A stretch of DNA of 64,000 nt from G965267605 sp965267605 (lineage in GTDB: Bacteria > Bacteroidota > Bacteroidia > Flavobacteriales_E > Vicingaceae). Each line of letters begins with the position of its first letter. Positions within the stretch are counted from its first letter, which is position 1. Below, piece by piece: positions 58,991-64,000 of this stretch. A program made the position numbers and the translations under genes. The stretch spans positions 1,116,001-1,180,000 of the forward strand of contig OZ254088.1 in assembly GCA_965267605.1 (NCBI GenBank), in the 5' to 3' direction. The notes beneath the pieces are model-generated. The model searched no databases, was not told where the DNA came from, and worked only from the letters and a program-made list of their open reading frames with translations.

Positions 58991-60103
58991 TCATAAAGAC
59001 TGTAGCAGCTTATCGATGGCGTTTATCTCTAGCCTGTAATCGAACTGCTTCTCAATGTATTCAGCGGTTTGTTCATTGCTGGCCCCGTTATTGAACCACC
59101 GTTCGATTGTTGTTTGTAGACTTTGTGAGTCGTTGGGTTCATAAAGCTTTCCCCACTTGCCCTCTCCAAGTATCTCTGGTGTTCCACCACTATTGGTTCC
59201 AATCACTGCGGTGTTACAAGCCAGGGCCTCTAGCGTCACCATTCCATAGGTTTCTCCAACACTGCCCAGCACAAATAGATCAATGGCCGTAAAGAACAAT
59301 CTTGCGTCATCCACAGAAGGAATGAAATGTACCTTAAGTTGATCCTGATCGGCAGCGCGCTGACGCAGTTGCTCATTGTATGTAGTACACTTAGGGTCAT
59401 TAATGGTTGGTTCACCTACAATTACCAGATCAAATTCATGTTGGTTTGCCAGTGGAATGAGCGATTCAAGAATGAATAGCTGTCCCTTTCCAGGATCAAT
59501 TCTTCCTATGATGCCAATTAGCTTCCGTTCTTCAGGCAGCCCTAGTGTATTTCTGCTACTTGACTGAGTATGCCCATGATCGGTGAAATGAGCGATGTCA
59601 AGTCCAAGAGGTATTACATGCACTTTTTCCTCGGGATAACGGGTCTTCTCAATGACTTCGGCTTTCAGCCATTTCAGCGGACTGATCCAGGCATCTATCA
59701 TTTTATACCTTCTCGAATGGATGGGGCTTTTTTTGTTGATGCCTATCTGCATATGCTGTTGGTAGATCAACTTAAGTTTGCGTACGTGCCTTCGTTTGCA
59801 AATAGAGGCAACGTCTAAATCTTTGTTGTCGAAAACCCAAAGATGAGTGAAGTCCCCCGTCTTAACGGTGTTGGCCAACCGTTTGGCAGCAGCAAAATCA
59901 AAGTACTTCTTTGTGGATGAGAAATTGTGCGAGCTGAAACCCTTCGCGCTGGACCTTTGAGAGAATTTAGACTCACTCAGACTGGCAATCTCTATATGAT
60001 AAGAATGTGCCCGAAGCCACACAGCCAGCTGGATCACGTTCATTTCCAAGCCTCCCCAGCCAGTAGAAGTCAATAGAAACAAATGCTTACCCTTCTCGCT
60101 CAT
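58991..60103 (-). CDS. GT-B glycosyltransferase, family 4 type
   Basis: 370 residues from ATG 60103 (MSEKGKHLFLL); a TTG nine bases upstream is less likely. N-terminal acceptor domain (about 1-175) with GWGGLEMNVIQLA, and a C-terminal nucleotide-sugar domain with GIIGRIDPGKGQ, and the family's acidic helix VLGSVGETYGMVTLEALACNTAVIG, in which the Glu contacts the sugar donor. It probably extends a lipopolysaccharide, capsule or glycolipid. Sits 37 bases downstream of the hybrid kinase and heads a group ending with a methyltransferase. Confidence 0.92.
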   Translation of the reverse strand: MSEKGKHLFLLTSTGWGGLEMNVIQLAVWLRAHSYHIEIASLSESKFSQRSSAKGFSSHNFSSTKKYFDFAAAKRLANTVKTGDFTHLWVFDNKDLDVASICKRRHVRKLKLIYQQHMQIGINKKSPIHSRRYKMIDAWISPLKWLKAEVIEKTRYPEEKVHVIPLGLDIAHFTDHGHTQSSSRNTLGLPEERKLIGIIGRIDPGKGQLFILESLIPLANQHEFDLVIVGEPTINDPKCTTYNEQLRQRAADQDQLKVHFIPSVDDARLFFTAIDLFVLGSVGETYGMVTLEALACNTAVIGTNSGGTPEILGEGKWGKLYEPNDSQSLQTTIERWFNNGASNEQTAEYIEKQFDYRLEINAIDKLLQSL

Positions 60104-60140
60104 TGATGCCAAGCTACAAACAATGATGTGTACTTCCTAG

Positions 60141-62372
60141 TTACGGTAATTCCTTAAGGATGTGCTGTAAGTTGCTCTTCATTTTGAGGTGAAGCTGTTT
60201 CATTTCTTCCATTGAAGATGCATCAGCCTTCGATTCAAGCACTTCAGCTATTTGCGCTGTTTCGGAAGCCCCAATGGTTTTCAGTGAGGATTTCACCCTG
60301 TGGCAACTGATTTTAATTTGCCGTCTGTTATCATCGTGAATAGCCTGCCCGATAACACTAACTTCCCTTGGAACAGTGTTTCTAAACAGGACCACTATTT
60401 CATCAACGAACTCCTGATCACCATTTGCCAATTCCTTTAATGTGGAAAGATTGAACAGGGAGGGAGATGATGGAGCAGAACCGGAGGAAGGTGCTTTGCT
60501 GTTCTTTATCAGATAGTGTGCGGTGCTCTTTAACTCTTCCTTTCGAAACGGTTTGGCCATATAGTCATTCATGCCAAGTGCAAGACATTTTTCCCTTTCG
60601 CCAACCAGACTGTGAGCAGTCATAGCCAGGATAGGCGTTGCCTCACCATATTCCTTTCGGATGATCTTAGCCGCCTCGTATCCTGTCATATTTGGCATCT
60701 GAAGATCCATAATGATAAGATCGAAATCTTCCTTTTTCAGGGCTTCCAGGGCCAATTGACCGTCCTCTACCAATACATGGGACCAGCCAAAGCCATCTAA
60801 TACTTTGCCCAGAAGTTTCTGGTTTAGTGCGTTGTCTTCTGCTACAAGAATATGATACTTGTTGACCCCGACATTCTGGTCGAGACTTTGTTTTGATGTA
60901 CTTATGGTGTCGTTTTCAACAGGTGTGACAGGGAGTAACAGTGTGAAAGTGGAGCCCTTGTCAAGTTCTGATCTGAACGTGATTTCACCCTCCATTAACT
61001 TCGCAAGATGTCTTGCAATATTGAGCCCAAGCCCAGTTCCTCCGGATTCTATATTGTTTATGTCGCCCTGTTCAAAACGCTCAAACAAGGATTCTTTCAA
61101 TTCTGTTGGAATGCCAGGACCTGTGTCTTCGACATCAATTGCCAGGGTTCGCTGTCTGTTGTCAAAACTCACCATCTTGGCTGTGACTTTCACATGACCT
61201 ACCTCAGTGAACTTAATTGCATTTCCAATGAGGTTGATTAGGATCTGATTGAACCTGGCAACATCTCCCAGAATCCGTTCAGGCATGTGATCGTCAATGG
61301 TAATATCAAAGCCAAGGCCTTTCTCTTTAGCCCGCTGTCCGAGAAGCGTTTTCAAATTTAATAGTGCCTTCGAAACACTGAAGGGAGAGTTGTCAAGGAT
61401 AAGCTTACCGCTTTCAATCTTAGATAGATCTAGAATGTCATTGATGAGTACAAGTAAATTACTGCTCGCGGAAGCTATGGCATCAACGAATTCCTTTTGC
61501 TCTGCATTTAGCTGGGTAGAATGCAGTAAATCTGCAAAGCCAACAATTGCGTTCATTGGCGTCCTGATCTCGTGGCTAACGTTAGCAAGGAAGATATCCT
61601 TAGCAGCAACCGACCTCTCAGCTATTTCTTTAGCTGTCTTTAATTCTCGTTCCAGGTTGATCCTGTTGCTAATGTCCAAGGCGTAGGCCAGTACTTTCTT
61701 TTCACCGTCCGCTTCGCGCAGTGAATTACTATAAGTCCAGTAAGTGTTCTTTCCATCCTTTGTTTGTAGTGCAAGGATTCCCTGTGATTCCTTCTTCTCT
61801 TTGATCTCACTCAAGTAGCGTTCAAATCCATCCGCCAGATCCGGAACAATGAATTCGCTAATTTTCTTGCCAACCATGAAGTCTACATCGTAACCCAGCC
61901 AGCCAGCGCCCTGGGGATTGATAGATTGGATAACACCATCCATGTCGTGGCTGCAAATCATTGCGTGCGAGAAATCGAAAAACTCCTTGTATTGTTCCCG
62001 GCTATTACTGAGTTCCTGGGTTGCCTCTCTGAATGCGGTGATGTCGTGTGCTACTGCAAATAGCTCACCTGTGGTGGTGTCTGGTTGACAGGTCCAATGC
62101 ATCCAGCACCAATCACCATCTTTTTTGCGGTAACGATTTTCAAATCCGATCGTCAATGCGCCATGAGCAAGCTTTCCTACTTCCGCTATGGTGGCTTCGA
62201 TATCATCGGGGTGCACAAAATCGAGGAATGGAGTTGACAGCAGTTCATCTTCACTCCAGCCCAACACGGAGGTAAATGATGGATTCAGATACTTGAAGTA
62301 ACCGTTGGTGCCGGCAACACAAAGCATATCCAGCGACATGTTGAAGAACTTCTTGTAGATATCGCTTTGCAT
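60141..62372 (-). CDS. Hybrid sensor histidine kinase, PAS-PAS-HisKA-HATPase-REC-HPt
   Basis: 743 residues, no membrane segment, so cytoplasmic. Two PAS domains (about 3-120, 125-240), HisKA with phospho-acceptor H267 (SHEIRTPMN), HATPase (about 370-490, DTGPGIP and GGTGLGLNIA), a receiver with phospho-acceptor D556 (IIMDLQMPNMTGYE) and an HPt domain with H691 (CHRVKSSLKTIGA). The complete phosphorelay is in one chain. It needs a separate output regulator, not seen nearby. PAS domains suggest redox, light or ligand sensing. A strong terminator (62402-62425) separates it from the DUF3078 gene upstream. Confidence 0.95.
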   Translation of the reverse strand: MQSDIYKKFFNMSLDMLCVAGTNGYFKYLNPSFTSVLGWSEDELLSTPFLDFVHPDDIEATIAEVGKLAHGALTIGFENRYRKKDGDWCWMHWTCQPDTTTGELFAVAHDITAFREATQELSNSREQYKEFFDFSHAMICSHDMDGVIQSINPQGAGWLGYDVDFMVGKKISEFIVPDLADGFERYLSEIKEKKESQGILALQTKDGKNTYWTYSNSLREADGEKKVLAYALDISNRINLERELKTAKEIAERSVAAKDIFLANVSHEIRTPMNAIVGFADLLHSTQLNAEQKEFVDAIASASSNLLVLINDILDLSKIESGKLILDNSPFSVSKALLNLKTLLGQRAKEKGLGFDITIDDHMPERILGDVARFNQILINLIGNAIKFTEVGHVKVTAKMVSFDNRQRTLAIDVEDTGPGIPTELKESLFERFEQGDINNIESGGTGLGLNIARHLAKLMEGEITFRSELDKGSTFTLLLPVTPVENDTISTSKQSLDQNVGVNKYHILVAEDNALNQKLLGKVLDGFGWSHVLVEDGQLALEALKKEDFDLIIMDLQMPNMTGYEAAKIIRKEYGEATPILAMTAHSLVGEREKCLALGMNDYMAKPFRKEELKSTAHYLIKNSKAPSSGSAPSSPSLFNLSTLKELANGDQEFVDEIVVLFRNTVPREVSVIGQAIHDDNRRQIKISCHRVKSSLKTIGASETAQIAEVLESKADASSMEEMKQLHLKMKSNLQHILKELP

Positions 62373-62387
62373 CTTGCGCTGTGATGT

Positions 62388-62425
62388 CTAAAGAAGAACA
62401 AGGGGACACGTGCGCGGTCCCCCTG
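62388..62425 (-). terminator. Intrinsic terminator of the DUF3078 gene
   Basis: On the minus strand AGGGGGAC, a short loop, then GTCCCCTT (about 62424-62400) followed by a T-rich stretch TGTTCTTCTTT. It lies between the stop at 62447 and the hybrid kinase start at 62372. Confidence 0.72.
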
Positions 62426-62446
62426 CTCTGGTTGTTTAAACACTAA

Positions 62447-63412
62447 CTAAAACTTGTAAGAGAAGCCTAGATTGAACAGCTGCTTGAACTGCGTTCTAGG
62501 CCCAACAGCGTCTATGATACCATCATCATTTTCATCAACGCTGATGTCAATGTCATCATCATAAATCAAGTGAGTGCCAAATTTCACGTTAATGTAATCA
62601 TTCACTTTCATTACGATCGTAGTTTCCCAGTTAACATCAATGTTCCCTGGATTGTTCAGGTAATTGGAGAAGAGGTCAAGTTTACTCACAAGACCAACAT
62701 TCTTCATGAGGTCTGCTTGGTAAAGCGCACGCAGGTATCCCCCGAATTCTGTTCTGATATTCTCTCCTGAAGTCACCCGCCTGCCCAGCGAATCATAAGT
62801 GGCTGCCGTTACCCCAAATGCTCCCGCATCAGCTAACGGTTGGTGGGCTACAATGGTCACCTTGCTGGTAACAGGAGCCAGGAAGACAGTGATCTTGTCT
62901 CTTTTGTAGTCCACTCCAGCGGCAAAGAGCAAATATCCAGGGGCGAGAAAGTCTGAGATTGCCGTAGAATCATTTGGATATGCAAAACCTTCGGCAAACT
63001 GCGTCTTGAAATTCAGCAGCGCTGCATAGTACAGGTTATCTTTCGCTTTAAGCCCGAGTTTAGAGGTGAAGTCAATTTGATCATCATTCTTCTGAATGGT
63101 AGCTGCACTTCCGGTTCCTTGCCGGACCAGACCGTAACCCAGGTCAAGGTTATTGTCCCAGGTCAATTTGTCCTTTTTATAGTTGGCAAAGAGTTTCAAT
63201 GAGGCACTTGCAGAAATGGCATTCAAACCACCAGCGGCCCAATTCGTTAAAGACACTTGATTGAAGCTGAACCCGGCAGTACCACCTCTCTTCCAGCCAT
63301 TAAGTGTGTCTTTCGTTTGCGTTTTAAGTTGTTTTTCAGCGGTTGTAACCTGGGCCTTAGCTCCCAGAACAATGCAGAAAACCATTGCAATGAATAGAAT
63401 AGGTTTGTTCAT
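62447..63412 (-). CDS. DUF3078 outer-membrane beta-barrel protein
   Basis: 321 residues. Signal peptide (1-20), then GWKRGGTAGFSFNQVSLTNWAAGG, the diagnostic N-terminal stretch of DUF3078 proteins found across Bacteroidota, and about 14 amphipathic strands ending in FNLGFSYKF with a terminal Phe (BamA signal). A DENDDGIID segment near the end looks like a calcium loop. Function unknown for the family. Own transcription unit with a terminator behind it. Confidence 0.88.
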   Translation of the reverse strand: MNKPILFIAMVFCIVLGAKAQVTTAEKQLKTQTKDTLNGWKRGGTAGFSFNQVSLTNWAAGGLNAISASASLKLFANYKKDKLTWDNNLDLGYGLVRQGTGSAATIQKNDDQIDFTSKLGLKAKDNLYYAALLNFKTQFAEGFAYPNDSTAISDFLAPGYLLFAAGVDYKRDKITVFLAPVTSKVTIVAHQPLADAGAFGVTAATYDSLGRRVTSGENIRTEFGGYLRALYQADLMKNVGLVSKLDLFSNYLNNPGNIDVNWETTIVMKVNDYINVKFGTHLIYDDDIDISVDENDDGIIDAVGPRTQFKQLFNLGFSYKF

Positions 63413-63500
63413 GGGTGCAAATTAAAAGTCCAGCCTGATTTTTCCTTCGGATTGGGGAAAGATTCGATTAGTAGACGAAGAAAATCGGTAAAACAGCCTA

Positions 63501-64000
63501 CTACAGGGTCCTTAGTCGGTTCATTAAAGCCGATTTGTAACTACGACTTACAGGAAGTGCTGATTCATTCACCAGAACTGTATTGTCCTGAAGTTCTTTG
63601 ATACGGTCGTAGCGCACAATGTAAGACCTGTGAATTCTGAGAAAGTCTTCCTGGCCCAGTTTGGCTTCAACGGATTTCATTGTAGAAAGCAGGGTGTACT
63701 TTCCGCCATCACTATGAATCGTGATGTAATCTGAGAGGGCTTCAATGTAATGGATACTGGCGAGTTCTATCTTTACCAGCTTGCCCGCTTTTTTAACAAA
63801 CACATGATCCAGTGCGCCTTTTTTGCGGCTGAAGTTGGCTTCAATGTCCCTGACCTTTTCTACAGCCTGGCAAAAACGATCATAATCTACTGGCTTCACC
63901 AGGTAGTCAGTAACGTTATAATCAAAGGCTTCTGCAGCGTATTCAGATTTGCCCGAAACAACAACCACCTGCCCAACTTCTGGATTTTCACGCATGAATT
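63501..64000 (-). CDS. LytTR-family response regulator, 5' end cut by window edge
   Basis: About 166 C-terminal codons are present; the start is beyond the right edge. The visible part begins inside a receiver domain (VVVVSGKSEYAAEAFDYNVTDYLVKPVDY, with the conserved Lys-Pro) and continues with a LytTR DNA-binding domain (HVFVKKAGKLVKIE, IHYIEALSDYITIHS, FLRIHRSYIV, LPVSRSYK). LytTR regulators partner with LytS-type kinases. The gene for such a kinase is probably just outside; the kinase at 3431-6025 is at the opposite end and need not be related. Confidence 0.92.
   Translation of the reverse strand, partial: FMRENPEVGQVVVVSGKSEYAAEAFDYNVTDYLVKPVDYDRFCQAVEKVRDIEANFSRKKGALDHVFVKKAGKLVKIELASIHYIEALSDYITIHSDGGKYTLLSTMKSVEAKLGQEDFLRIHRSYIVRYDRIKELQDNTVLVNESALPVSRSYKSALMNRLRTL

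Overview
The window looks like a chromosomal segment of a Bacteroidota bacterium, most likely a member of the Flavobacteriales. The evidence is the gene set (a carboxypeptidase-like plus TonB-receptor protein, a PorE-like TPR/PD40 protein, DUF3078-type and other outer-membrane barrels, a 7TM-DISM/SpoIIE phosphatase, and an S16 protein with a long tail). Promoters fit this too: they match the phylum-specific -7 element TAnnTTTG, and few genes have Shine-Dalgarno sequences. The family cannot be fixed from sequence alone. I see no tRNA or rRNA genes, insertion sequences, CRISPR arrays or phage genes. Coding density is very high; the longest non-coding stretch is the ~206-base thiamine leader (34443-34648), and no gap exceeds 300 bases.

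Layout. 0-10 kb is all minus strand: the start of a secreted protein cut by the left edge; a TonB receptor/thioredoxin pair behind a DtxR-type palindrome; a 7TM-PAS-GAF-PAS LytS-type kinase with a large dyad in its leader; a TPR-SpoIIE phosphatase; a small membrane protein; a DJ-1-like lipoprotein; and trmD. 10.4-14.5 kb is the biotin operon bioB-bioF-bioD-bioA. 14.5-19.5 kb holds envelope proteins (TPR protein, large CAP-domain protein, S41 peptidase). 19.5-24.8 kb is translation and housekeeping: rpsP-rimM-trmN6 (without trmD), a polytopic GT-C-like protein, aroQ and xerD. 24.9-30.9 kb holds two more SpoIIE phosphatases and two membrane proteins. 30.9-34.4 kb holds a PorE-like protein ending in a SPOR domain, and hutI.

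34.5-39.4 kb is a thiamine operon, thiS-thiC-(thiE-like)-thiD-thiE-thiG, led by a clear TPP riboswitch. Its expected last genes, thiH and thiF, lie 11.3 kb away at 50.7-53.0 kb. Between them are a small metabolic/stress group (intradiol-dioxygenase-like lipoprotein, SRPBCC, GlxA-type AraC regulator, YCII and VOC proteins, a betagamma-crystallin/LRR protein) and a compact DNA-damage locus. In that locus a LexA/CI-like S24 repressor heads a leftward operon with alkyltransferase and uracil-DNA glycosylase genes. Across a 68-base control region it faces a rightward operon with a Y-family polymerase, a four-helix-bundle protein, a DnaE-type polymerase and a catalytically degenerate SRAP protein. 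This is the most interesting system in the window.

53-64 kb holds an outer-membrane barrel, a helical-repeat protein, a sulfide-detoxification pair (TauE plus a CstB-like persulfide dioxygenase-rhodanese), a minus-strand run (hybrid kinase, glycosyltransferase, STAS-like protein, a striking YKSDA-repeat protein, a membrane-anchored protein, a methyltransferase), a DUF3078 barrel with a terminator, and a LytTR response regulator cut by the right edge.
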